Assembly: GCA_022842185.1 (NCBI GenBank)
Contig: JALHQB010000034.1
Span: forward strand, 1 to 50,901
Length of the DNA stretch: 50,901 nt
Reading direction: 5' to 3'
DNA from: Acetobacteraceae bacterium
Lineage (GTDB): Bacteria > Pseudomonadota > Alphaproteobacteria > Acetobacterales > Acetobacteraceae
In this document: in pieces, positions 15,717-24,145 of the stretch
Layout of the letters: every line of letters begins with the position of its first letter
How positions within the stretch are numbered: the stretch's first letter is position 1
Notes under the pieces: model-generated
Database searches by the model: none
Told to the model about the DNA's origin: nothing
Seen by the model: only the letters and a program-made list of their open reading frames with translations
Translations under genes and position numbers: made by a program

Positions 15717-18629
15717 ATGAACGTCCAGACCAAGACCCGTCCCAGCCTGGGCGATAGCCGCCTTGCCGCGCGGCTGAAGCGCGAGACCCGGGGCGAGGTG
15801 CTGTTCGCGCCGGCCGATCGCGGGCGCTACGCGACGGATGCCTCGATCTATCAGATCGAACCCTATGGGGTGCTGGTACCGCGCAGCCTCGATGACGTGC
15901 AGGCCGCCATGGCGCTGTGCCGGGACGAAGGCATCCCGGTGCTGCCGCGCGGCGGCGGCACATCCCAATGCGGGCAGACGGTCAATCGCGCGCTGGTGCT
16001 GGACTGCACGAAATATCTGCGCGGCGTGATCGAGGTCGATGCCGCCGCGCAGCGCGCGCGGGTGCAGCCGGGGATCACGCTCGGCGCTTTGAACGATGCG
16101 TTGAAGCCGACCGGGATGTTCTTCCCGGTCGATCCGTCCACCTGGCAGCGCTGCACGATCGGCGGCATGGCGGGGAACAATTCCTGCGGGTCGAAGTCGA
16201 TAAGGTATGGGCTGATGGCGGACAACGTCACGGCGATCGACGCGCTGCTGGCCGATGGGTCGCGCTTCATGTTCGGTGACCTGCCGGACAATCTGGGCGG
16301 CGACATCCCGGCCCCGGCGGCGGAGTTGATCCAGCGGCTGCGCGCCCTGGGTGCGCGGGAGGCGGAGGAGATCGCCGCGCGCTTCCCGCACCAGCTGCGC
16401 CGGGTCGGCGGCTACAACATCGAAAGCCTGACGCCGGCCGCGCGGGCCGAGGGGCGCGGCAATCTCGCGCGGCTGCTGGTGGGGTCGGAGGGGACGCTGG
16501 CGTTCTCGGCCGCGCTGGATTTGAAGCTGTGGCCGATCAAGCCGCGCAAGACGCTGGGCATCTGCCAGTTCCCGACCTTCCGCGCGGCGATGGCGGCGTC
16601 CCAGCATCTGGTCTCGCTGAACCCCGAGGCGGTGGAGCTGGTGGACCGGACGATGATCGACCTCGGGCGGTCGATCCCCATCTATCGCGCCACCATCGAC
16701 AAGATGGTTCGCGGCGAGCCAGATTCCCTGCTGATCGTCGAATTCCACGGCCATGATGACGCGCCGCTGTTGCAGGCGCTGGATCGGCTGGAGGAAATGA
16801 TGGCCGATCTCGGCTACCCGGACGCCGTGGTGCGCGCCACCGATGCCGGCTTCCAGGCCGCCATCGCCGAAGTGCGCGAGGCCGGGCTGAACATCATGAT
16901 GTCGATGAAGGGCGATGGGAAGCCGGTGTCGTTCATCGAGGATTGCGCGGTCGGCCTTGCGGACCTCGCCGACTACACCGAACGCCTGAACGACGTATTC
17001 GCGAAACACGGCACCAAGGGCACCTGGTATGCCCATGCGTCCGTCGGCTGCCTGCATGTCCGCCCCGTGCTGAACATGAAGGATGGCGAGGATGTGCGGA
17101 AGATGCGCGTCATCGCCGAGGAATGTTTCGCCCTGGTGCGCGAATACAAGGGCAGCCATTCCGGCGAACACGGCGACGGCATCGTGCGGTCCGAATTCAA
17201 CGAACCGATGTTCGGCAGCCGCATCGCCCGCGCCTTCGAGGAGGTGAAGGACACCTTCGACCCCAACGCCCTGCTGAACCCCGGCCGCGTCGTGCGCGCG
17301 CCGAAGATGGATGACCGCAGCCTGTTCCGCTACGCGCCGGGATACGAGGCCGATGCGGCGATCACGCCCGCGCTGGATTGGTCGGAGTATCCCGGCCCGC
17401 TCGGCGGCCTGCTGAGCGCGGTCGAGATGTGCAACAACAACGGCACCTGCCGGAAGTTCGACGCCAATGTCATGTGCCCGTCCTATCGCGCGACGCGCGA
17501 CGAACAGCACCTGACGCGCGGCCGCGCCAATACGCTGCGCCTGGCACTGACCGGGCAATTGCCGGGTGCGCTGGCGTCGGATGAGGTCGCGGAGGCCGTG
17601 AAGCTGTGCGTGTCCTGCAAGGGCTGCAAGCGCGAATGCCCGACCGGCGTGGACATGGCGCGGATGAAGATCGAGGTGCTCGCCGCACGTGCGGCCAAGC
17701 ACGGCATCTCCTGGCGCGAACGGATCATCGCCACCATGCCGCGCTGGGCGCGCTGGGCCTCACTGGTGCCGCCGCTGGCCAATGCGCGCAACTGGGTGCC
17801 CGGGCTGCCGCGGCTCACCGAAAGCCTGCTCGGCATCGCGGCCGAACGGTCCCTGCCCGCCTTCGTCTGGGGTGCCTTCCACGACGACGAACTGCGCGCG
17901 CCCGATGGCCGCGACGGCGAGGTCATCCTGCTGCCGGACCCGTTCAACCGGTATTACGAACCGGACAATCTGCGCGCGGCTGTGCGCGTGCTGCGCGCGG
18001 CCGGCTACGACCCGGCCATCGCGCGCCCCGCGCACGGGACGCGGCCGCTGGATGACGGGCGCACGCTGCTCTCGGCGGGTCTCGTCGATCGCGCGCGCGG
18101 CGAAGCGCACCGGACGTTGGAGGCATTGTCGCGCCACCAGGCGCCGGTCATCGGCATCGAACCGTCATCGTTGACCACGCTGCGCGACGAATTCCTCGCC
18201 CTGCTGCCGAGCGACGCAGCCCGCGCGCTGGCCGCCCGCGCCTTCCTGCTGTCGGAATTCCTCGACCGCGAGAAGGCCGTGCTGGCGTTGAAGACGCTGG
18301 ATGGGGAGGCGCATATCCACGGCCATTGCCACCAGAAGGCGTTCGGCGCTTTCCCCGCCGCCGTCGCCTTGCTCAAGCGCATCCCGGGGCTGAAGGTCAC
18401 GCCGATCACGTCATCCTGTTGCGGCATGGCGGGCGCCTTCGGGTATCAGGCGGAAACCCTGGCGGCATCCAAGGCGATGGGGGAACTCGCCTTGCTGCCG
18501 GCGGTGCGCGCCGCCGCACCGGCCGCCTTCATCGTCGCCGACGGCACATCCTGCCGCCACCAGATCGCCGACCTGGCGGGGCGGGAGGCGCTGCACTCGG
18601 TTCGCCTGCTGGAGAAAGCCCTCGCATGA
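15717..18629 (+). CDS. FAD / 4Fe-4S 2-hydroxyacid dehydrogenase (YdiJ- or GlcD-GlcF-like fusion)
   Basis: 970 residues joining a flavin oxidase and an iron-sulfur subunit. The FAD-binding PCMH domain has LPRGGGTSQCGQTVNRAL and GGMAGNNSCGSKSIRYG. The FAD-oxidase C-terminal domain ends near SGEHGDGIVRSEF and LNPGRVV. Two ferredoxin-like clusters follow (CNNNGTC near residue 571; CVSCKGCKRECPTG near 631). Two CCG-type segments, CHQKAFGAF and SSCCGMAGAFG, are near 870 and 900. The layout is that of YdiJ-like enzymes oxidising D-2-hydroxyglutarate, D-lactate or similar acids and passing electrons to quinone or cytochrome. Start: ATG at 15717. It is divergent from the aminotransferase over 248 bases that probably hold both promoters. 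Substrate not determinable here. Confidence 0.88.
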   Translation: MNVQTKTRPSLGDSRLAARLKRETRGEVLFAPADRGRYATDASIYQIEPYGVLVPRSLDDVQAAMALCRDEGIPVLPRGGGTSQCGQTVNRALVLDCTKYLRGVIEVDAAAQRARVQPGITLGALNDALKPTGMFFPVDPSTWQRCTIGGMAGNNSCGSKSIRYGLMADNVTAIDALLADGSRFMFGDLPDNLGGDIPAPAAELIQRLRALGAREAEEIAARFPHQLRRVGGYNIESLTPAARAEGRGNLARLLVGSEGTLAFSAALDLKLWPIKPRKTLGICQFPTFRAAMAASQHLVSLNPEAVELVDRTMIDLGRSIPIYRATIDKMVRGEPDSLLIVEFHGHDDAPLLQALDRLEEMMADLGYPDAVVRATDAGFQAAIAEVREAGLNIMMSMKGDGKPVSFIEDCAVGLADLADYTERLNDVFAKHGTKGTWYAHASVGCLHVRPVLNMKDGEDVRKMRVIAEECFALVREYKGSHSGEHGDGIVRSEFNEPMFGSRIARAFEEVKDTFDPNALLNPGRVVRAPKMDDRSLFRYAPGYEADAAITPALDWSEYPGPLGGLLSAVEMCNNNGTCRKFDANVMCPSYRATRDEQHLTRGRANTLRLALTGQLPGALASDEVAEAVKLCVSCKGCKRECPTGVDMARMKIEVLAARAAKHGISWRERIIATMPRWARWASLVPPLANARNWVPGLPRLTESLLGIAAERSLPAFVWGAFHDDELRAPDGRDGEVILLPDPFNRYYEPDNLRAAVRVLRAAGYDPAIARPAHGTRPLDDGRTLLSAGLVDRARGEAHRTLEALSRHQAPVIGIEPSSLTTLRDEFLALLPSDAARALAARAFLLSEFLDREKAVLALKTLDGEAHIHGHCHQKAFGAFPAAVALLKRIPGLKVTPITSSCCGMAGAFGYQAETLAASKAMGELALLPAVRAAAPAAFIVADGTSCRHQIADLAGREALHSVRLLEKALA

Positions 18630-19198
18630 CCACCCCGCTCGACGTGCTGGCCTTCTGGTTCTCCGAAGGCCCCGACACCCCCCGCGAGGCCTGGTTCAAG
18701 CGCGACGACGCCTTCGACGATGCGATCCGCAGCCGGTTCGGGGACCTCGTCGCGGCAGCGCGGACCGATGCGCTGGTCACCTGGCGTGCGTCGAGTGCCG
18801 GCGTGCTGGCGCTGGCCATCCTGATGGACCAGTTCCCGCGCAACCTGCATCGCGGCAGCGCGGAAGCCTTCGCCGCCGACCCGATGATGCGCGACATCGC
18901 GCGCGATGCGGTCATGGCGCGGCGGATCGACCTGGGGCTGACGCCGACGCAGCGGGTGTTCCTGTACCTGCCCTTCGAGCATTCCGAAGCGATGGCCGAC
19001 CAGGATCTGTCGGTCGCGCTGTTCGAGGGGCTGCGCGACGACCCGCGCATGGCCAAGCCGGGCGGCACGATCGACTACGCCTGGCGGCACCGCGCGGTGA
19101 TCGAACGCTTCGGGCGATTCCCGCACCGCAATGCGGCGCTGGGGCGGGACAGCACGACCGGGGAGAAGGCCTGGCTGGAGGCAGGCGGTGGGTTCTAG
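18626..19198 (+). CDS. DUF924 family protein
   Basis: 190-residue helical protein of the DUF924 family. Typical segments are VLAFWFSEGPDTPREAWFKR at the N-terminus, ALAILMDQFPRNLHRGSAEA in the middle, and FLYLPFEHSEAMADQD followed by HRAVIERFGRFPHRNAALGR. The family has a TPR-like fold and no established activity. Its start overlaps the stop of the dehydrogenase gene (ATGA at 18626), so the two are translationally coupled. A dispersed repeat lies just after the stop. Confidence 0.85.
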   Translation: MTTPLDVLAFWFSEGPDTPREAWFKRDDAFDDAIRSRFGDLVAAARTDALVTWRASSAGVLALAILMDQFPRNLHRGSAEAFAADPMMRDIARDAVMARRIDLGLTPTQRVFLYLPFEHSEAMADQDLSVALFEGLRDDPRMAKPGGTIDYAWRHRAVIERFGRFPHRNAALGRDSTTGEKAWLEAGGGF

Positions 19199-19266
19199 AG
19201 CGTGATGACTTGAGGTAGAATCACTGAAAGTCTAAATCACGCGATCAAACAAGAATCTAGAGTGGG
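19196..19266 (+). repeat. Dispersed intergenic repeat, family 2, copy A
   Basis: The stretch starting TAGAGCGTGAT and containing AATCACGCGATCAAACAAG then TCTAGAGTG matches, with scattered changes, the minus strand of 28022-28057. GCGTGAT and ATCACGC form short inverted arms. It separates DUF924 from the convergent YopT-like gene and is visibly AT-rich. Confidence 0.55.
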
Positions 19267-19349
19267 GTTGGTGAACGAACGTGAACCAATGACGCTCAAG
19301 ATGTCGCGGGGCAAGCCGGCGGCACAGGGGCAGATCGCCTGGCGTTCCG

Positions 19350-19919
19350 TCAGCGCGAGATCAGGCCCGTTACGAACATGTCTGCATCCTCGGTCATTTT
19401 GTAGAAATATATGTTTTTCAACACTGCCACATCATCATCGCTCGTGTATTCGTATAGCCCATAATTAGGATCGAAATAAAACAAGGCGCCGTCTGACGCC
19501 CGACGGCAAAGGCCCAGGGAATGGTAGGGCACGCCGATTTCATAATAATCGTTGTTTGAACCCATGCTTTCGAACATTAACTCAAGGGCGCTCGCGTCCG
19601 ATTGCCACATGGGAAGAAGTCCTGCCTGCTGGTAGACGAGGTCTTCACCTTCCTTGTTGCTCATGGCGCCGGTGTGTGTTCGTGCCAAGCCCAGATAGCC
19701 TGATTGCACAATGGAGATATGCAGCAGTTCGCGCTCCGACAGGACACTCGACGAGCCCTCGATGCCGAGCTGCATGACAAGCTTGATCCAGCGGCAAACC
19801 ATGGCCAGACAAAATCCCCGGTCCTCGCTCGTCTTGCCAGTGCGCGCGCTGGCGACATAGGGATTGAAGCCGTTCTCCGAGACAAAGACTTCGCGCACGT
19901 AGCCCTGGGGTTTTGGCAT
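19350..19919 (-). CDS. YopT/C58-like cysteine protease (putative effector or toxin)
   Basis: 189 residues. A Cys-His-Asp arrangement of the YopT/AvrPphB (C58) type is visible: C37 in RGFCLAMVCRWIK, H133 in GVPYHSLGLC, and D150 in LFYFDPNYGLYEY. The FDPN step after the His strand is a hallmark of these papain-fold proteases, which cleave host proteins in pathogens and also occur in toxins. No signal peptide, PAAR or other delivery domain is seen. Start: ATG at 19919 with a weak GAGAG site; the frame is open upstream to 20222 but that part reads as non-coding. Base use is unlike the neighbours (23 G+C in 60 bases at 19381-19440, in a window otherwise very GC-rich), a sign of transfer. Activity is inferred from motif order. 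Confidence 0.75.
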   Translation of the reverse strand: MPKPQGYVREVFVSENGFNPYVASARTGKTSEDRGFCLAMVCRWIKLVMQLGIEGSSSVLSERELLHISIVQSGYLGLARTHTGAMSNKEGEDLVYQQAGLLPMWQSDASALELMFESMGSNNDYYEIGVPYHSLGLCRRASDGALFYFDPNYGLYEYTSDDDVAVLKNIYFYKMTEDADMFVTGLISR

Positions 19920-20289
19920 CGGCGGCTCTCGCTTGCATGGTGTCGCGGGATCGTGAACGCGATCGTAACGACAGGCGCTTGGCTTTGTCCAACGGAACGC
20001 CCGCGATCTGGGCGTTGCCGCACCGCAATACGGCCCTGGGGCGATGGACCACCCCGGCGGGTTTCGCTTTGCGAACCAGGCAAGGTCAGGCTGCCAGCAC
20101 GGCAGCACGCCCCAAGATTGCGGCAAAAACATCACACATGCCACTTTCGTCGGCATATTATGACAGCAACACTGCAGTTCTTGTTGCATCGCACAACAAT
20201 TTGCCATATCAGCGTATGACAAGAATGAGACTGCGACGGAGGCGTACGGGAAGGCTGCCCCCCCAACGCGACCCTACAGGAGGGTTTCG
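19920..20289. other. AT-richer intergenic region between divergent genes
   Basis: 370 bases between the YopT-like gene and the DUF1194 gene. The part from about 20110 to 20230 is AT-richer than the core genome, like the YopT-like gene itself. No coding sequence, tRNA or integrase remnant is seen. It presumably carries promoters in both directions, but I could not pick a convincing -35/-10 pair. AGGAGG occurs just before the ATG at 20290. Confidence 0.5.
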
Positions 20290-21045
20290 ATGTCGCGTCC
20301 CGTCTCCCGTCGCCTGCTTCTCGGCGCAGGCCTCGCCACCCCCGCCCTGATCACCACCCGCGACGCGCGCGCCTCGACCGAGGTCGATGTCGAGCTGGTC
20401 CTCGCCGTGGACGTCTCCCGCTCCGTCGATACCGAGGAGATGGAGATGCAGATGCGCGGCTATGCGGAGGCCTTCCGCGACCCGCGCCTGGCGGAGGGCA
20501 TCGCCGGTGGCCCGCTCGGCGCCATCGCCGTCACGCTGTTCGTCTGGTCGGATTGGAACATCCAGCACACGCTGGTGCCGTGGATGCGCCTCGATGGCCA
20601 GGTCAGCGCCGAACGCTTCGCGCGCGCGATCGATGGCGCGTCCCGCGAGACCTACCTCTACACCTCCATCTCCGGCGCGATCGACCATGCCGCGAAGCAA
20701 TTCGGCCAGCGCTTCGAAGGACTGCGCCGCGTCGTCGATATCTCCGGCGACGGGGTGAACAATTCCGGCCGGCCGCTTTCCGCCGCGCGGGCGGAGGCAT
20801 TGGACCAGGGCATCGTGCTGAACGGCCTGGCGGTGCTCGACCGCACGCCGCAGCCCTCCGCGCTGCTCGCGGGCCTGCCGCCGGTGGATGAGTATTACCG
20901 CGACGAGGTGATCGGCGGGCCGGCCGCCTTCCTGATGGTGGCGGAGGGGTACGATTCCTTCGCCGGCGCGGTGCGCCGCAAGATCATCCGGGAGATCGCC
21001 GCCATTCCCACGCCGGGGCCGGTGGTGGAACGCGAATTCGCCTGA
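20290..21045 (+). CDS. DUF1194 (von Willebrand factor A-like) exported protein
   Basis: 251 residues. The N-terminus (SRRLLLGAGLATPALITT, then DARAS) is an export signal with paired arginines, possibly Tat. A vWA-type domain follows: VELVLAVDVSRSVDTEEME is the metal-site (MIDAS) DxSxS segment, and VDISGDGVNNSG is the second loop. The DUF1194 family consists of such periplasmic vWA proteins of unknown role. Start: ATG at 20290 with AGGAGG about ten bases upstream. It opens a forward run of genes up to 24.1 kb, though 76 bases separate it from the next. Confidence 0.85.
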   Translation: MSRPVSRRLLLGAGLATPALITTRDARASTEVDVELVLAVDVSRSVDTEEMEMQMRGYAEAFRDPRLAEGIAGGPLGAIAVTLFVWSDWNIQHTLVPWMRLDGQVSAERFARAIDGASRETYLYTSISGAIDHAAKQFGQRFEGLRRVVDISGDGVNNSGRPLSAARAEALDQGIVLNGLAVLDRTPQPSALLAGLPPVDEYYRDEVIGGPAAFLMVAEGYDSFAGAVRRKIIREIAAIPTPGPVVEREFA

Positions 21046-21121
21046 CGGCTGGGCGCGGGCGGCGTCTGACGCGACACGCGCGGGGCTTGCACCGCATCCG
21101 GATCGGGCCATACCGGCACGG

Positions 21122-21712
21122 ATGAATTCCGGCATCACCCAGACCCCCGTCGCGGCGCTTGATGCCGCGCTGGCCGCGGCATTCGATGCGCTGCTGCGCG
21201 GCGCGGCGGACCACCGCAGCCCGTTCCGCACCCCCACGCTCGTCACGATCGGCACCGATGGCGCGCCGGAAGCGCGAACCGTCGTGTTGCGCGCCTTCGA
21301 CCCCGCGTCGCGCCGGCTGCAGATCCACACTGACCGCCGCAGCGCCAAACTGGCGCAGATGGCCGCCGATCCGCGGATCGCGTTGCATGGCTATGACCCG
21401 ACCGCGCGGATGCAACTGCGCATCGCCGGCCGAGCGATGCTGCACCTCGACGATGCCGCCGCCGATGCGGCATGGTCGGCCAGCCGGGAGACGAGCCGCA
21501 TGACCTACGCAACCGACGATCCGCCCGGCACGCCCCTGCCCGCGCCACCCGCCGCACCCGGCGACCCCATCGGCGGCCGCGCCCATTTCGCCGCCGTGGC
21601 GCTGCGGGTCGACAGTCTCGACTGGCTGTTGCTGGACCCTGCCGGGCATCGCCGGGCGCGCTTCACCTGGCTGGCGGATGGCACCACCGGCGCCACCTGG
21701 ATCGCAGCATGA
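21122..21712 (+). CDS. Pyridoxamine 5'-phosphate oxidase-like flavoprotein
   Basis: 196-residue split-barrel FMN-binding protein. Indicative segments are TLVTIGTDGAPEARTVVLRA (first strands), LQIHTDRRSAKLAQMAADP (FMN phosphate region) and ARMQLRIAGRAML; the family is the PNPOx-like Alr4036 group. Its C-terminus (WLLLDPAGHRRARF) is the usual end. Whether it oxidises PNP/PMP or another substrate is unknown. The stop overlaps the start of the DUF3253 gene (ATGA), so translation is coupled. Confidence 0.8.
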   Translation: MNSGITQTPVAALDAALAAAFDALLRGAADHRSPFRTPTLVTIGTDGAPEARTVVLRAFDPASRRLQIHTDRRSAKLAQMAADPRIALHGYDPTARMQLRIAGRAMLHLDDAAADAAWSASRETSRMTYATDDPPGTPLPAPPAAPGDPIGGRAHFAAVALRVDSLDWLLLDPAGHRRARFTWLADGTTGATWIAA

Positions 21713-21957
21713 CCGAACCCGCCATCCGCGAGGCCATCCTCGCCCAGGCCGCCACGCATGGCCCGGAAAAATCCTTCACGCCCGAGGACGTCGCTCGATC
21801 GGTGACGAGCGAGAACTGGCAGTCGCTGCTGACCCGCATCCGTCGCGAGGCGACGCTGCTTGCCCGCGAAGGCAGCATCGACATCCTACGCAAGGGCAAG
21901 CCCGCCGACCCCGAGGCGGAGATTCGTGGCGTCATCCGGCTGAGGGCGCGGGCATGA
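21709..21957 (+). CDS. DUF3253 protein
   Basis: 82 residues, a winged-helix-like small protein. It has AIREAILAQAATHGPEKSF, then PEDVARSVTSENWQSLLTRI and ILRKGKPADPEAEIRGVIRL, which match DUF3253. Function unknown. It overlaps both neighbours by four bases (ATGA at 21709 and at 21954), indicating a tight operon. Confidence 0.8.
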   Translation: MTEPAIREAILAQAATHGPEKSFTPEDVARSVTSENWQSLLTRIRREATLLAREGSIDILRKGKPADPEAEIRGVIRLRARA

Positions 21958-22394
21958 TCGGGCTGATATTCTCGCGCGGGGCCAGTGGCGTGCCGGCGCC
22001 ACAGCCGGTCGATTTCGCGACCCTTGTGCTGCCGACATCGCCCAACACCTGCCTGCTGACACCGACCACCGCGCCCGGCCGCGGGCACCTGCACCACGAC
22101 CCCTTCCCCGTGACGCCGCAGGCCGCCTTCGATGCCATCCGCGCCGTGGCCGGGGCGCAGCCGCGCACCTATCCCCTCGTGGCCTATGCGGACCGCTTCC
22201 AGGCGCAGTGGGTGGTGCGGTCGCGCTTGATGAACTACCCCGACATCGTGGTGGCCGAGGTCGCCCCCATCGATGGCGGGACGGGGCTGTGGCTGTATTC
22301 GTGCAGCCTGCTCGGCCACTCGGATTTCGGGGTGAACCGGGCGCGCGTGATGGCGTGGCTGGCGGCGTTCGAGGATCGGCTGCGTCGCGGCTGA
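21954..22394 (+). CDS. DUF1499 protein
   Basis: 146 residues. The DUF1499 pattern is seen in LPTSPNTCLLTP (N-terminal PN-C), the strand FQAQWVVRSRLMNYPDIVV, and the C-terminal LLGHSDFGVNRARVMAWL (sDxgvNRxR). The N-terminus, MIGLIFSRGASG, has no clear signal peptide. The family is found in bacteria and plastids without a firm role. Coupled to DUF3253 by an ATGA overlap and followed 13 bases later by the ABC exporter. Confidence 0.85.
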   Translation: MIGLIFSRGASGVPAPQPVDFATLVLPTSPNTCLLTPTTAPGRGHLHHDPFPVTPQAAFDAIRAVAGAQPRTYPLVAYADRFQAQWVVRSRLMNYPDIVVAEVAPIDGGTGLWLYSCSLLGHSDFGVNRARVMAWLAAFEDRLRRG

Positions 22395-22407
22395 AGGAGA
22401 GTTCTGG

Positions 22408-24135
22408 ATGCGTGCCTTCAGCCCGTTCCTGCGCGACGCCTGGGCGCTGACGCGCCCCTATTGGTCCAGCGAGGATCGCTGGAAGGCACGCGGCCTGCTT
22501 GCCGCCGTCATCGCGCTGAACCTGTCGCTGGTCGGCATGACGGTGGTGCTGACCTATTGGCAGCGTGCCTTCTACAATGCGCTGGAGGCGAAGGACGCCG
22601 CGGCCTTTACGGCGTTGCTGTTCACCTGGCACGAATCCGAGGATGGCGGCTTCCTGCCCTCCTTCACCCTGGTCGCGGCGCTGTACATCCTGATCGCGGT
22701 CTATGCGCTGTATCTGCGCCAGGCGCTGGAGATCCGCTGGCGCCGCTGGCTGACCGAGATCTATCTGACGCAGTGGCTGGAGGGCCGTGCCTATTACCGC
22801 ATGGCACTGACCGACCCGGAGACCGACAACCCCGACCAGCGCATCGCCGAGGATGCGCGGATGTTCGTCGCGCAGACGCTCGGCCTGGGGCTGGGGCTGA
22901 TGCGCTCGGTGGTCACGCTCGCATCCTTCATCGTGGTGTTGTGGTCGCTGTCGGGGCCGATGACCATCTTCGGCATCACTATCCCCGGCTACATGGTCTG
23001 GGTCGCGCTGATCTATGCGGTGATCGGCACTTGGCTGGCGCATCTGATCGGGCGGCCGCTGATCCGGCTGAACTTCAACCAGCAGAAGGTCGAGGCCGAT
23101 TTCCGCTACGCCCTGGTGCGCTTCCGCGAGAATGTCGAAGGCATCGCGCTGCATGGCGGCGAGACGGATGAGAAGCGTGGCCTGACCACACGCTTCCGCG
23201 CATTGATGGAAAACTGGTGGTCCATCATGACCGCGACCAAGCGGCTGACGCTGTTCACCGTCGGCTACCAGCAGGTGGCGAGCATCTTCCCCATCGTCGT
23301 CGCCGCGCCGGCCTATTTCGCCGGGCGGATTCCGTTGGGCGGTCTGATCCAGACCTCGAGCGCGTTCAACCAGGTGCAGGAATCGCTGTCCTGGTTCGTC
23401 GAGAATTATTCCGTGCTGACCGAATGGCGCGCGACGGTGGAACGGCTGACCGGCTTCACCCGGGCGGTCGCCACCGCGCGCACCGCCGGCACCGGGCCGG
23501 TCGCCACCAAGGGCACCCAGCCGGGGCTGGTGATCGACGGCGTGACGCTTGCCCTGCCGGATGGCCGCGTGCTGGTGAACGGCGCCGAGGCCAGCATCGC
23601 AGCAGGGGATTCCGTGGTGATCACCGGCGCCTCGGGGTCGGGCAAATCGACGCTGTTCCGGGCGATCGCCGGCATCTGGCCGTTCGGGTCCGGGCGCGTG
23701 TCGCTGCCCGGCAGCGGGCGGGCGCTGTTCCTGCCGCAGCGGCCCTATATTCCGCTCGGCAGCCTCAAGCGGGCAGTCTGCTATCCGGAGGATGAGGCCG
23801 GCTTCACCGATGCGCAGGTGACCGAAGCGCTGGAGGCGGCCGAGCTTGGCCACCTGGTCCCGCGCCTGCATGACGCCGATGCCTGGGACAAGCGGCTTTC
23901 GGGCGGGGAACAGCAGCGGCTGGCCCTGGCGCGCGCGCTGCTGCTGAAGCCGGATTGGCTGTTCCTCGATGAAGCCACGGCGAGCCTCGATCCCGGGGCG
24001 GAGGAACGGTTGTATGCGCGGCTGAAGGAAAGGCTGCCGGGCACGGCGCTGGTGTCGATCGCGCATCGGCCGGCGGTGGCGCAGTTCCATGACCGCGGGT
24101 TGCGGGTGGACGGGCAGCGGCTGGTCGCGACGTGA
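22408..24135 (+). CDS. ABC transporter, fused permease and ATPase (YddA / ABCD-like)
   Basis: 575 residues. The N-terminal part is an ABC_membrane_2-type permease with about six membrane spans (GLLAAVIALNLSLVGMTVVL; SFTLVAALYILIAVYALYL; VVTLASFIVVLWSLSG; VWVALIYAVIGTWLAHLIG) and the family's LNFNQQKVEADFRYALVRFR helix. The ATPase has Walker A GASGSGKST, signature LSGGEQQRLALARALL, and Walker B WLFLDEATASLD. These match the YddA/SbmA-related branch, whose substrates include peptides, cobalamin or acyl compounds. A promoter of its own is not evident; it closes the DUF3253-DUF1499 run. Substrate unknown. Confidence 0.88.
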   Translation: MRAFSPFLRDAWALTRPYWSSEDRWKARGLLAAVIALNLSLVGMTVVLTYWQRAFYNALEAKDAAAFTALLFTWHESEDGGFLPSFTLVAALYILIAVYALYLRQALEIRWRRWLTEIYLTQWLEGRAYYRMALTDPETDNPDQRIAEDARMFVAQTLGLGLGLMRSVVTLASFIVVLWSLSGPMTIFGITIPGYMVWVALIYAVIGTWLAHLIGRPLIRLNFNQQKVEADFRYALVRFRENVEGIALHGGETDEKRGLTTRFRALMENWWSIMTATKRLTLFTVGYQQVASIFPIVVAAPAYFAGRIPLGGLIQTSSAFNQVQESLSWFVENYSVLTEWRATVERLTGFTRAVATARTAGTGPVATKGTQPGLVIDGVTLALPDGRVLVNGAEASIAAGDSVVITGASGSGKSTLFRAIAGIWPFGSGRVSLPGSGRALFLPQRPYIPLGSLKRAVCYPEDEAGFTDAQVTEALEAAELGHLVPRLHDADAWDKRLSGGEQQRLALARALLLKPDWLFLDEATASLDPGAEERLYARLKERLPGTALVSIAHRPAVAQFHDRGLRVDGQRLVAT

Positions 24136-24145
24136 GGCGGCGTGG

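Noticed and set aside
15498..17702. Very long open frame antisense to the FAD/Fe-S dehydrogenase
   Set aside because: Its translation is rich in Arg, His and Gln with no motif, the usual shadow of a high-GC gene; the plus strand has clear flavin and iron-sulfur motifs.
19350..20222. 290-residue version of the YopT-like protein
   Set aside because: The first 101 residues read as random Cys/Arg/Pro-rich spacer; the conserved-looking protein starts at 19919.
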